From the NCBI RefSeq assembly GCF_030867095.1, contig NC_081824.1:168524933-168588932 (forward strand): 64,000 nucleotides of DNA, given 5' to 3'. The position numbers and the translations under genes are program-made. Source of the DNA: Alligator mississippiensis (taxonomy: Eukaryota; Chordata; Crocodylia; Alligatoridae). Positions 23,643 through 35,900 of the stretch are shown here, one piece after another. The notes under the pieces were generated by a model. That model saw only the letters and a list, made by a program, of their open reading frames with translations, searched no databases and was not told where the DNA came from. How positions within the stretch are numbered: the stretch's first letter is position 1; every line of letters begins with the position of its first letter.

Positions 23643-23881
23643 GTAAGGGCTGCTGTGACTTTTGTGTCTGAGGTTAACTTAATGAAATGACTGTGATTTG
23701 TTTTTTAACTGGGTTAAGTGAAGAGTCGCATACTATTGGTTTATGACTTAATTATGAATCAATACAAAGTTTTGTGTCCTTGCACTTGCAAGGGTACCTG
23801 GCAAGTTCTGCTTTAGTCCACATTCCTGGTTTTCAGCTTTTAAATGTCACATTGCAATGCTAAATACACTATTTTCCCAAG

Positions 23882-23976
23882 GTGAGCAGTTGCTGGTGCG
23901 GGAAGGGATAGTTGTAGATATGGCTGACCTGCTGAAGCAGGAGTGTGGCCCCTTGCTCAAGCTGAGCAAAGAATAA
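23882..23976 (+). CDS. POLR1C: Predicted alternative last exon of POLR1C
   Basis: An AG at 23880-23881 could act as an acceptor. Exon 8 ends with one extra base (T), and joining it here opens a frame that runs 31 codons to a stop at 23974-23976. It would replace the usual tail with a leucine-rich one (C, then EQLLVREGIV, VDMADLLKQ, CGPLLKLSKE). The isoform would be about 338 aa. From memory, human POLR1C has been reported with a second, slightly shorter isoform (RPA39-type, 342 aa) that differs at the C terminus; I have not compared sequences. The stop codon overlaps an AATAAA signal at 23972-23977, as in a compact terminal exon. The polypyrimidine tract is weak. It could instead be chance or a decayed exon. 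Confidence 0.55.
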
Positions 23977-23977
23977 A
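23972..23977 (+). other. POLR1C: AATAAA overlapping the stop of the alternative POLR1C exon
   Basis: The hexamer shares its bases with the predicted stop codon TAA at 23974-23976. An isoform ending here would have almost no 3' UTR before cleavage. Confidence 0.45.
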
Positions 23978-25753
23978 GCATAAGGAGTTTAAAAAGAGGG
24001 GGAAGAATGTAATATTTTAATGGTATTGAGGAAGAATTAACATGGCTGTGAAGGCCTTGGGGAGATGGTTTGACCCTGTCTCATTCATCTGATCTCCTAT
24101 CCTGCTAGCTACAGAGAGGTATTGCATGACTTCAGGATTTTATTTTAGCAAGGAGGCAGTTGTAAACTTCAGGTAATTTAGAGATTTTGTTTGCAGCCAT
24201 TACTGTGCTGGGTTTGAGACTGTTCAAGTGCAGAAAGTGTTAGCCTGTGTGAGCCTAAGGTCATGATTACTTCTATCAGTGACTAAAAACACATCCCTGT
24301 AATGGGTACATGGGAATCTAATCTTTTGAATAGCAGCATCCAGGCCTATACACTAAAAAGAGTGGATCTCCCCTCCATTCCCTTGTAATGAAAGGTTTGG
24401 AGTGACTAAGAACTGAAGTGGGGATAGGCTATAGAATCTGTATGGGCAACTGAGCACCAGACACTGTTATTTTTGGTCTTAGTGTAATTGAATGCCAGGT
24501 TGCATTCTCAGGATGGCAGGCAAAGGTGCATCAGTCAAATACAGGTTGGATTCCTTTTCTTGCAAATCTGGTAGTTGGTAAAGTAGCTAAACCCATTGCT
24601 TTGCATAGGTGCCTGGCCAAGTTCTGAGTGGCACTATGGAAAGCAGGCGAAGTATGTTTCTTCTCTGGTCACATGACATATACTGGCTAGTGGCAGGCAG
24701 GTGAAGTTTTTTGCCAGTTGTTGTGAAATGGCCTAGCCCTTGCAGCAGGTAGACATGGCCACAGCTAGGCGTGGGGAACAGTCAGCATTGGTTCTGTAAT
24801 GTTGCAGAGTACAGTTTCTTCCCTTTTGTGGAGCACTGCTTTGGGAAAGATGTGCAGAACTAGCTTATGTAAAACTGCAGTCATTTCTGGAAGGAGACTC
24901 TGGCTCTCAGTATCACCATATCTTCGTGGAATAAGATGGTGGGGATTTTCTCTGTAGTGCCTGATGACCACCAGAGACTACTGAAGATGCCACGTTGTCC
25001 AGTAGAGGTTTTAAGGCTGTTGAAGTCTGATGCTGGACCGGGTTTTTGCATTATGCCTTAAGTCATTTTGTTGTTGTGATTATAATGTTGACTGATCGAC
25101 ATTGCTACAGTGCTACTTCTGGCCCCTGGACTGCTAAAAGGAGAATTAACCGCAGCCAGTTGTCAAAAAGACTTGGTAGTGGGGTCTGCGTTGAATCTGG
25201 GCAGTGGGAGTATACACACTCTCCCGTTCTCATCAGATTTCCTCTAAGGAGTAGCCCTTTTTCATCAACACAACACCAGGTCTGTATGTGCTTTGGGCTG
25301 CTGTGAAGGCCAGGACCCTTGCTCAGTTCTAGTTAGGCACTGTTTTTCCTATTTAGGCAAGGGGAAAAACCTGAAAATTCTACTAGTTTCAGGATCCCCA
25401 GCACCAACTGAGGCAAAGATCCTGGTACAAACAATGTTCATTTCAGCTGCCAAGTAGCAGTTGCACTAGGCATAGTAATTAGCTTGTGCACCAAGACTAA
25501 AAGCATTCCTCACAAATAGGTAATTTAAGTCCTCTGTGCCAGGAAGGTGGTTTAGGAAGCCCCAGTACCTTTCACAGTATCCTGTCCAACATAAAAAGCG
25601 CCTCTAAAGAACAGTCTGCAGCATAGATGGGGTAGGGTTAAGGCCTGCTGATGTGTTTTTGTCATCTGGGGGCACTTGAGAACTGCTTGATTAGCATCAA
25701 CATTCCCTAAGGTCCCAAGCTGAAGCCCTGTTGTATGCCTACATTCATCTCAA

Positions 25754-25963
25754 AGGGTGTATCTACATGTGCACTTTAATGTGCATTAAAGCATCACTAA
25801 AAATCCATGCTGTTAACGCATATTAAAATAGGCTAATATGCATTAAGCATCACTTAATGCACATTAACTGAAAAGCAGTTAAGACAGGCTAATGCGCGTT
25901 TTCTTAGTATCTCAATGGAGGTACAAGATTTAATGTGCATTAATGTGTGTGTAGACACTTTCC
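25754..25963. mobile_element. Terminal-inverted-repeat MITE (GGGTGTATCTACATGTGC type)
   Basis: About 210 bp. The left end GGGTGTATCTACATGTGCAC and the right end (reverse complement GGAAAGTGTCTACACACACA) form an imperfect inverted repeat of about 36 bp. The interior is rich in TTAATGTGCATTAA words. No transposase. Similar termini occur at 63196-63631. Confidence 0.55.
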
Positions 25964-28104
25964 ATGGAGTCTTACTTTTTGCATCACTAACTTAAATCCC
26001 CTCACCAAAGCACAGGAATCTCTAATTTGTCTTCATTGCCTGCCCCAGGAAGTATTCCCAATTACCTTTCTCTCTTAAGGAGTCCTTTTTTCTGGGTGAA
26101 GCTATCACTCTGCCCTGATACTGATGGACCAGCACGGCCTCTGTCCTACCCTAAAGGCAATGACACTGAACAAATGCACATGCTGCCTCAGATTCAGGAT
26201 GGCAAAGTTTGTCTTTGTTTCACACAGATATGATTTGTGGTTGGTTGCTTATAGCTCAATCCTTTGGGCTTACTGGAAGCACCTGTGATTAATAGTTGGA
26301 CACTTCACAAAGGAGTCTTGCTTTTTCCCCTACCCCACCAGTGAAGCACCCATATGGAATTGCCATAATTCCTATATCCCTTCCCTGCCCTTCCCAGGAA
26401 GCAGCAATGACTCTGTCGACTTCCTGGTTGGCAGGCAGCCAGCCACCAACTGCAAGCAATCTCTGATGAAATTCCATGAATGGGGGGATTCCAGGGACAG
26501 ACTTACTTACCAAGAGCAATGCTAGTGTCTGCACTTCTGCTCCATAGCGGGACAAACCCAAGATTACTGCTAGATGTTTGTTTGCTATAGGGGACTGTGC
26601 ATCTTGGGGGCCTTCCCACCTATTCTATTTCACACAGACTACCAAAGTGAGGTGAGGCCAGATCATGCTCATGTTGGTAGCTCCCAAATGGCACTAGTGT
26701 CCACAAACTTTCCAGTGTCACAAGTGACTGTTCCTCATGCATTCAGAAAGTTGTACGAGTGTGGGAAAATACGAGTCTCAGACTCCCTCCCCATGGAAGC
26801 GATTTGTGGCCCAACATTACCCCGACCCAAAGTAGATCCCACTAACAAAGGTTCATGACTCTTTGCTACAATTAAACTATTCTGGGCCCTACTTTACTGC
26901 CATCTGTTTGTCAGCAATACTACTACATCAAAGTCAATCCCCCACAATGAAACTTGCATTGATATACAAAAAAATATATATAATGCATGGTAGTGTGGGG
27001 CTGGGGTCAAGTTTCTTCCATTATGAGATACTTTATTGATAAAGGTGCCTTGTTTTACGGAGAGAGAACCTTACTTGACTGGATGGACCCTTCTACTTAA
27101 AAGCTAGGACTCAACCCATCTTTATTTTAAACTACACTTTTGAAACGATAATACCTCTGATAACAAAAAAGCCTTGGTGGAAGTGTCTGACCAGCAGTGA
27201 AATCAACTAAGCAGACAGTCTGTAAAGTAAACTTAAAAAGTAAATGGTACCTTGGATCTTCAAAGTCAGCAAAATGCAGGGCTTTGGAAAAGGATAAAAG
27301 ATGCTCCTTTCCCATAATATAAGCCTTTATTCTTTTCAATTCTGGGCCAGGACTATTAAATGTAACATGGTACTTTCTTCAAGGTAAGTTGGAAGTTAAG
27401 CTACAGGCCTATTAAAGCATAAGCTTCCAAAATATTTCAAAATCTAACTTGCAACTAGCTCAGATAGCTATCCCACCTCATCTCTGCCCATCAGGTAGTA
27501 AATGAATTAACTGTTGAATGCAATTAACACACAAATCTAGATGTTGCAAGAATGCACAAGGCTTGCAAACTCTCTCATATTCTAAGGTTTGGGCACAAGT
27601 AAGCATGGCAAGCCTTATTGTTTAATCTAACATCTACATCATTTACTACTTTAACTATTTAGTGGACAGGTAAGGGCCACAATAATTTTAACTGCAAAGG
27701 CAAAACCTTAGGAAGTTCCCATGCTGCCTTGGTAATTCACACAAACAGCATATTGTCCCCATTTACTACCTTATTTCTCAGCTTTTAAACTCTGGTGGGG
27801 CCTCTTTTTCTCTATGCTGAACTCCTGTGTAACACTGGTTAGACCATCATGTCCCAGCTGAGGTTAGCTGCCATAGCTCCATATGAAGGGGTAGTAATAA
27901 TTGCTGCAAGCAATGCTTTGCATTTAATTTTTGCACTAGAATTGAAGCAGCTGAATGTGTGCCAGAATTCTAGCTTGTTTCTTGCATTCTGACTTCAACC
28001 CCTAGTGTGCAAAGCTCACATATGCTGTGCCTCTCCCCCTACTGAGGTATGTCAGCAGTTCATTTCACATGTCTCTGAGCTAGACTTCACACAAATACAG
28101 CTCC

Positions 28105-28162
28105 TGATAGACTCTGATCCAAGCTGTACTCTCTTTGGTACAGCCTAGATCAGAGTCTATCA
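28105..28162. other. 58-bp near-perfect hairpin/palindrome
   Basis: The arm TGATAGACTCTGATC (15 bp) pairs perfectly with its complement at the far end, then comes a 3x3 internal loop, then 7 more pairs (GCTGTAC with GTACAGC) and an 8-nt loop. The size is close to that of a short pre-miRNA hairpin, or it could be a tiny palindromic repeat. It lies about 1.8 kb past the XPO5 stop codon, between the two gene ends. Confidence 0.75.
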
Positions 28163-28859
28163 TTTCACCCACTGACATTTTGGCCACTGAAATAAAAAGA
28201 AATTGAGGTGTAATAGGAGAGGAGTAACACTCAGGTACCACATGGAGTCCTCAGTACTGACTGGGAGCTGAGACGCAGGTAAAGCCTAGACAGAAGAGAC
28301 AGCCATGACTCCTTGCATGTAGAACTGAAATATCTTTACTGACATTCAGAGGTGTAACACAGCCAATTCAGAGATGGCTTCAGGTTGAACGTTCCTACAA
28401 AAAAGGCTCTAAAAACCATTAAAAAAAAATCTGTTTCTAGCATGAAGTCACAGAATGTTAAAAATCACAACACAATAAATACAGCCAGCTGCTGCTGGAG
28501 CCAGGAGCCTCTTCAGCTCAGGAATTTAGTAAAAGATTGAGGCCTAGAAAGAGTGGAGTGGACTGTGGAACAGCAAAGGCAGAAGGATAAAACAGGACTT
28601 AGGCCACATGATGACCACAGACTGCTTTTCCAAGGCCTGTTCTCTGGAGCCTCCTTCTTGTCAGCTCTTCTGCCCAGTCCAGCTGATATACTTCCCAGCA
28701 GCTTCAGTTGTTTCTTTGCAGCCATGTTCATGCATCCTATATGGCAAACCACCAGGCCTAGTTTTAGACAGGGGTCTACTCAGCTTCTGTGCTACTGCCT
28801 TCTCTTGGAAGAGAATGAGTGGATTGTTTGCTTTGTAAGAACAGCCAGCTCTGCAGTGG

Positions 28860-28865
28860 TTTAAT
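28860..28865 (-). other. XPO5: Possible XPO5 polyadenylation signal (ATTAAA)
   Basis: ATTAAA on the minus strand about 1.1 kb past the XPO5 stop codon. Canonical minus-strand AATAAA hexamers also occur further out (near 27326-27331, 27121-27126 and 27032-27037), so the 3' UTR end is uncertain. Confidence 0.25.
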
Positions 28866-29994
28866 ACAGCCTCCTGCTTCCTCCAAAGGCAACTCTTTCA
28901 GGTCAGGCTTCCCCATGGGTATTTTGCTTGACTGACCCCAACCTCCTGCCATGACACTCAACCCTCTGACGGAGAATAGCCACTAGAGCAACCACACCAT
29001 ATACAGAAGGGTCCTAAACCCCAAGTCCCATTCCCTTATTCTGCTGAAGTGGGAGGGGTATTTAAACCTCCATTGCCTTCAGTGCTGGCTAAGGGAGGTC
29101 AGGTTTTCAAGGGGAGGATATTCCTAGATGCTGCACATCCCTGAGTCAACATGGCCCGTTATCCCAACAGCAGCAGTAGGGACACGTCTCACATTAAGGT
29201 GTTACAAGCTTATGGCAGATAGGTCCAGATTTTGCATATCCTGCTTTGCTCAAAACATTCCTGCCCCAATCCTCCTGAGAGACGCCTGATAGACACCAGC
29301 ACAAAACCAAAGCCAGCTTTCCATTTGGTTCTTAGCTGAATGAGATGGCAATACTGTCTCCTTCCAGAGAGGTGCAGTGCCTTAAAAAGGTGAATCACCA
29401 GTTAAAGGACGATTTTAGGGCACTACCATGCTCTCACCTGTGCAGCTCCCAGCCCAGGGAAGCAGTCACAGCTTGGGTCTTTCAAACGGTCCAAGAAAAA
29501 AAACAAATTTATCAGGATACAAACCCTCTGAAGAACAGAGAAGGTCAAATAGAGACATGATGGCAGACATAACAGGAGTGTCTCATGTGACCCTAGTGAA
29601 GCCTCCACTCAAGGTGAAGCTAGGGGGTGCCATCTCCAGCTGGGGCCCACAATAAACCCAAATCCCATAGGATTTGCATGTGGGGTTAGGCTGACCCAAG
29701 GCTGCAGAGTGACCAGGCACTATAACAGAGTCTATGTGCTCAGCTCTTGTCTGGTGAAGAAGTTGAGATCTAAAGCTGCAAATCTGCTGGGGGAAAAGGT
29801 CAGGGAAAGCTTATTTGACTAAATCAAATCCCAGCTTAGGCCCTCCACCGTTTAAGAAGGGGAAAGGGACAGGCCAAGCAGGGGTTTTAGTCAAACAAAC
29901 ACCTGTGGAGGAGTGGGCAGAGAGGGCTCTACGGTGACTGTTATGAGGAGACAAAATATGAAGTGCGAGAGGGGGTGACTGAAGTGCCCACAGC

Positions 29995-32900
29995 TCAGGG
30001 CTCAAACAGTGCTGTGAGACCTCCTCCATCCTCATTCTCCAGTATGTCTGTCTCCAGCAATGGCTTCACCTTTTTGAAGAGAGATGGGAGGTTCCGGATG
30101 TGAACTTCCTTACGAAACTGCTCCCCTAGCGGCTTCTGCAGGAGACAGAGGGGCAGCTGTATGTTAGTCCCACTCAGCCAAAGGTTTCCATCATGTTTCA
30201 TTCCCCCGTTCCATTTCTCACAAACTAGCCTAGGTCCCCAACTTCCCTTAACCCATACAGGTTCTGAGAAGACCCTTGCGAGGTCCAGAAGAATAGCCTG
30301 GCATCTGTAGATGCTGACAGAAGTGGCATTGCCACAATGGGACCCTGATTTGTTACCACATACATCAACCCAGTAGGCTCCAATACCTTTCAACCCAATG
30401 GTGCTGTCCCACACAAAGCTCTGTACCACCTGTGGGCTCTGCCTAACGGTGCTTCCTCTCCCACTTTGAAGGGCCTCCTGCACCTGGAGTGCCCTCAGTC
30501 TAGAGGTGCCTCCAGGGTGCTCCTAAGTGCTCAGGTACCATCCCATCCAGCCCAGTGCTGATGAGACCCAGCAGCAGCACATACACATGCTGAAAGAAGG
30601 GGCAGGCTAGCTAGGGACATTTTTTCAGGAGTAAAGGGCCTGGCTGTGAGTGGTCATTTACCCCAATGCAGCCTGCAATTAGGCGTTTGAATTGGTCCTT
30701 CCGGCGCTTATCTGCCACCTTTTGCAGTGTTGGAGTGAGCAGCTTGGAGTCAAACTGCTCTAGTGACTCCCTCTGGATTTCTGGAATCTGCTCCATCACA
30801 GCCTTCAGCTCTGCATAGCGTGGGCGCTGCAGGAAGAAGGGAAGACTCTGCTCAGCATGAGCTCTGCCAGAGGAAAGACACCTTCTTTCTTCTGACGGAT
30901 CAGAACGTGGGGCTTGTTAGCTTCCCCCACCCCTTCCCCGCTTAGGCTTGGGATCAGCTCATTCACTGCCTCCTATGAAACCTAGCATCAGAACAAGAGG
31001 GATCCCCTTCTCCCCACCCCAGGTTCCTTACCAAAGCCTCATAGATCTGGAAGGCCAGGTGGACGAGAGCTGCCATGCAACCATCGTGCTGCCCATGTGT
31101 CTGTAATCCTTTCAGCACGCTTGTGAAGAACCAGGTCACTGCATCAGGGATCAGGTTCCCAGTAAGCACCTGCGACAGTTAATAGAAGAGATTATGGGTA
31201 TCTGCAGTGTCCTCCACCAAGAAAGTTATGGAAATAGGCGAAATGAGGGGAGAGGGGGGAAACAGAATTGAAGCAGACAGTGTCATTCCTGGTAGGGGTG
31301 CACCGATAGAGATTTTTTGGGCCAATACCGATAGCCGATTTTTAAGGAGGCATATTGGCCGATATTGATTCAATTTCTGATACACAGCCTGGCAGCTTGA
31401 AGAGCAGTGTCCAGCTGGTAAGCCTGTTGTGGGAATGGGGAAGGAAGGAGGTGGGGGGGCAGACTGAGGCCCCCCCATGGTGATGGAGGGAGTGGGGTTG
31501 CAGCAGGAGCTGCTCAGTTGGGCCGGGGCAGGGCGGGGCACAGCATAGAGCCGCAGTTCATGGGTGTGGGGGGAGGGCGACTCCAGCCCTGCACACTCCT
31601 GGGGTAGAAGGGGTTGGTGGGGTGTGCATGTGCCCCCGGATCTGCATGCAGGGCAGGGCGGGCTGCTGCTATGGGCTGGGGCCGGGGCTGCACCAGGCTC
31701 TTCCCAGCGGGGGCTGGTTTGGGCAGAAGGCAGCTACGCTGGGAAGGGGGGAGCTTCGGGGGGATGCTGTAGCCATCCCTAAATTCGCCGTAGTTCCCCC
31801 AAATCCCCTCCCAGCACCAATGCCTGCCCTGTCCCGAGCACAGCCTGGCCCAGCCCTGGTCGCAGCTTACAGTGGCAGCCTGCCCTCACCCTGTGCAGAT
31901 CTGGGGGGCACACGCACCCCCCATGCCTTCCCGGGGTGCGTGCCATGGTGTGAGCCACCACCTCCTCCCCCCCCCACAATTGAACTGTGGCCCTGCCCTG
32001 CATGGGCAGCGCCTGCCCCTGCCCCAGCCCCACTCCCTTCCTCACTGCCTCAATCTGCCCCACCACAGCCCTTCCCTCCCCCTTCCCCTTCCACCACAGC
32101 GGATTTACCAGCTGGGTGCAACTCTTCACGCTGCCAGGCTTTGGTTCTTGCTGCCTGTGTGCTGCGTTGTGGCTGCGCACATACATGGGGCATTTATCGG
32201 CCACATTATCAGCCACATCAGGCAAAAAAAGTCAATTTCCAATAGTCAATTTTCTTTATATTGGTGCTGATCCGATATTGGACCGATGTTTCAATGCACC
32301 TCTAGTTCCTGGTCATGTGGTGCTGCACTGTGAGTTCTTCTGCCCATTTTTACTTTTGTCAGCTCTTAAAAGATTTGCTGGTGAATAAATGGATAACTAC
32401 AGCAATTGCTGTTCAATGGCTTTTTATGCTTTGTTGTCCCTTACAACTAACAGTTACACTACATCCTTACAATCTGCCCGAACACAAATAATTATAAGGA
32501 AATCCCACATGTAACAGATTGGTTCTCTCTCTCATAAGCCACTGAATGAATGATCTAATATGGTCAATATACCTCAAAGTGAAATGTGCTTCATTTGAAA
32601 CAACAAAAATCCCTATGTTGTCATTTGCCAGAGTACAAAAACATTCCACAAATTTCAAACACTGTGCTAAATTGTGTTACAAATGTAAATCTCTTTCCAC
32701 ACACAGCTCAATCTTTTCATTATTCAGCGAACCAGTTTTTTAATTCCTTTTTTTCAGGTTTCAGGCAATAAACCAAAATATGCTGAAGACCAATATAGAG
32801 ATACCCGGGTGACATTTCCTTGAATAGGAAGTGAATGTTTTTGTCCTACAGGAAAACAGAACTAAAAACATGCACATAACTAGTAAGCAATAAAGTGGTA

Positions 32901-35900
32901 TCTACTGTATAAGCATGGAGCCAAGATATCAGCACAAGTCAGGCCTGCTCTTCCTGTCCCAAGGGAGAAAACATCCAGCCATTATTCAGACTGATGATGG
33001 AGCCTGAGCACAAAGGTAAAGCGGACAGCAAGGGAAGGGCACCCTGCTTTCTCACCTAAGCATAGAGCCTCCATGTTTGCCTCTCCATCAACAATCCCCT
33101 CTCCCATTCTACTCTCTGTGCGAAAAGTACCTGTTTGAGCAATGGCCAGCAAAGCTGCGTGGTGGTTCTTTGGCAGGACAGGGTATCTTTCCAGGAGAGG
33201 GATGTGTAGGAAGTGATCAGCAAAGCAGTGCAGACATCCTGGAAAGGAGGTGGGGAAACACAGGTCAGTGGAAGCTAGAGGTTTTGCTTCTGAAGGAGGC
33301 AGAAGGACCATATGGGCATTTAGAGAACCCCAACATGGGACTGGACAGCTCAGTTTCATTCTCTATTTGAAGGCAAAAAGCATGCCAGGCCCCTCAGCCA
33401 TCAGCTCAGTTCCACTCTGTGCCCAAGAGAGGATCCACCATGTACCTGGTCAGCCCGTGAGAGCTGCAGCAAGCAAACTTCCTGCAGCAAAGGCAAGTGG
33501 GTTTGAGTAGGCACCAAAACAGCCCCACCCAACGCTCACCAGCTGCTGCTGCTTTGAAGCCAGCACAAAGAATTCTGAGACAAAGTGTGAGTGTGACAAA
33601 TTAAAGATGCCTACAGCAGGTAGTTTGGGAAAGAGGTAGGGGGGGGAAGCAGCCAATAGCTCCCCATGCCTTACCTCTTGCTTCATCAAACACTTTCCCA
33701 GCTCAGTGAGCTCGGCGCTGGCAGGTGGAGTCACATCTGTAGACATCATCTCATCATCTACAAGGAAAGACAAGGCAGCTGCACCAACACTTCACTCCTC
33801 AGAAAGGAGTGACACAAGTAAGGCTCAGTCTAAGTCCCTTACCTAACCCACCTCCACATAAGGAAGAGGGGGTTTCCCAACTCTTCCTGTTCTCCCAGCT
33901 AGGATGGAAGCCCTGCTGACAGATCACCTTCCTCACCAAGCAAAAGAGGTCATCTGAATAGGGTTAATTCCTAACAAGGCATGGACAGCTGTTTGCAGAT
34001 GGCTTGCTTAGTGTACTGGGGTTGGGCAAGGCAGCTTTCCCATCCTTGAAGGGCTGGGAGGAGGAAGCCTTCTCCTCAGTACCGCAAGTCAGATCCCAAG
34101 TACTTGAATTTCTGCAAAGCCTCTACAGGAAAATGTCGACTTCTGGGGCTAAAACTGAGTTCCTTCAGAGCCTTGGAGAAGAACCACCCAAGGCAGGACC
34201 TGGGGACCCTGCCCAAGCTCCGCACAGAACCTCAAAAGAGAGGCCACAAATTTGTGAAAGATCAGCATCAAGCTAGGAAGTAGTTGTGTGCATTACTTGT
34301 GGGGAGTGGATGCAGCAGGGCAGGTTACTCACCATCTCCATCTGCAGTGGCAGAAGAGTTATGCTCAGCGCCTTTCTTTGAAACGCAGCAAACAGCTGCA
34401 AAAAGAAGCACAGATCAGAAGAGCAGCAGTGGGGGAGACATTAGTGCAGAACCTACTAGGATCATCCTGCTCACTCTTGTGGGGCCATGGCAGCTTTATT
34501 CTCTCCCAGCATTTCCCAAACTTCATTACCCACTTGATGGTAGAGGGATCTAAAGACAACACTACAGTCAGAGGCTGTGTTGACTCAGAAGTGCACATGT
34601 CTGTCACTGCAGTGCCTCCCTCCACCTCCAAACCTGTAGCCTCATACTAGAACAGTGGGGTTATGGAGTAGATGCTACAGTTTTACTGAGCCACAAAGCA
34701 GGCTCTAAAACAAAATTATTTAGTGTCTGGACTCTGCCTGGGATGCAGCAGCTTAAAGAGATGAAGCCAATCAGGAAAGGAGTGACAAAACAGCTCCTTC
34801 AAAGCTTGCAATCCTTTGATCTTGCCTAGGACTAGATGATCTCAAGGCCTCTTCCAGTTCTGGGCTTCTTCATGGCATTTAATTTCCTCAGATTCTGAGC
34901 TCAAAATTACACTGTGGTGCATATAAAACCCTCAGCTTAAGTGAGTGGCAGAACAAAGAATAAGAGATAGGGTTCTCCTGGCACCCAGTAAGAAACAATG
35001 TCAGCCCTGGCAGCAAGATGCCCCAAGCCCTACCTTCTGCTCTTGCAAGTGCCAATATAGTCAGGTTGGCAAGGGGTGCAACCCATCTCATGTGTCATGA
35101 GACACCAATCTGGAACTAAGATTCAAGGAGGGACTATCTTCAACAGGGACAAAAACATCCAGGGGAATAACAGTTAATACTAACAGGAAGAGAAGTTGGG
35201 AGACAAAAAGCCTGTACTTCAGGGATCTGGAACTGACCTCTATTATTTGGGTATAATGGGAGCCTCTTTCATCTGTTTTCCATGCTGTTACTATCTTTTG
35301 ACTTATTTTGTTACTGGCTACTGGTCCCTGGATCCAATAGTCCCAAAGTCCATGTGGTTCTTTTCCAGGATGGGACACCTCAAGCAAAACCTTGCTCCCA
35401 GCCTTGTTTCACTTACTGATAAGGTCCATGACTTCCCGGGTCAGCAGCCTGACCAGCTGCTCCTCAAGCATCTCCTGAGACTCAGGGTTGTCATCTGCTG
35501 TGTCCTCCTCACTAGCAGAAGAGAAGGAGAGTTTAGGGGAAGGCTGTGGGGAGAGGGCAGCAGCATCTCAGGGTGCCTACTTTGGGAAAAGACAAGGAAA
35601 TGATTTAGCAGGCCAGACTGGATCACACCCACGATAAACAAAAGGAGGGGACAGCTTCTCCTAAGATCAAGTAGTAGTAAAGACCATTGCTCTATGAGGG
35701 AAGTAGCAATGTAGGGCTGATGGAACATTGCTACTCAGCACTCTTGGATACTCAGGTTCATGGAGAAGCACCAAGACAGTTTCCCCTTCCATGGTCCTAC
35801 ACCTCAAGATTCACCCAACATCCCCCCTCCCTGAGTTGCTCACTTGCACACCCTCCCATTAATAGTAAGCCCAATGGCAAGGCTCCTGTGCTGCAGGCTC

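Larger units (their letters stand above)
23978..29994. other. Intergenic and 3' UTR zone between POLR1C and XPO5
   Basis: No recognised coding exon. The right part is expected to include the XPO5 3' UTR. It holds a palindromic short repeat (25754-25963), a strong hairpin (28105-28162) and several possible polyadenylation hexamers on both strands. The short open frames show no family features. Confidence 0.5.

Noticed and set aside
31622-32245. 207-codon proline-rich plus-strand frame
   Set aside because: It lies wholly inside a hAT-type element; GC-rich filler without domains.
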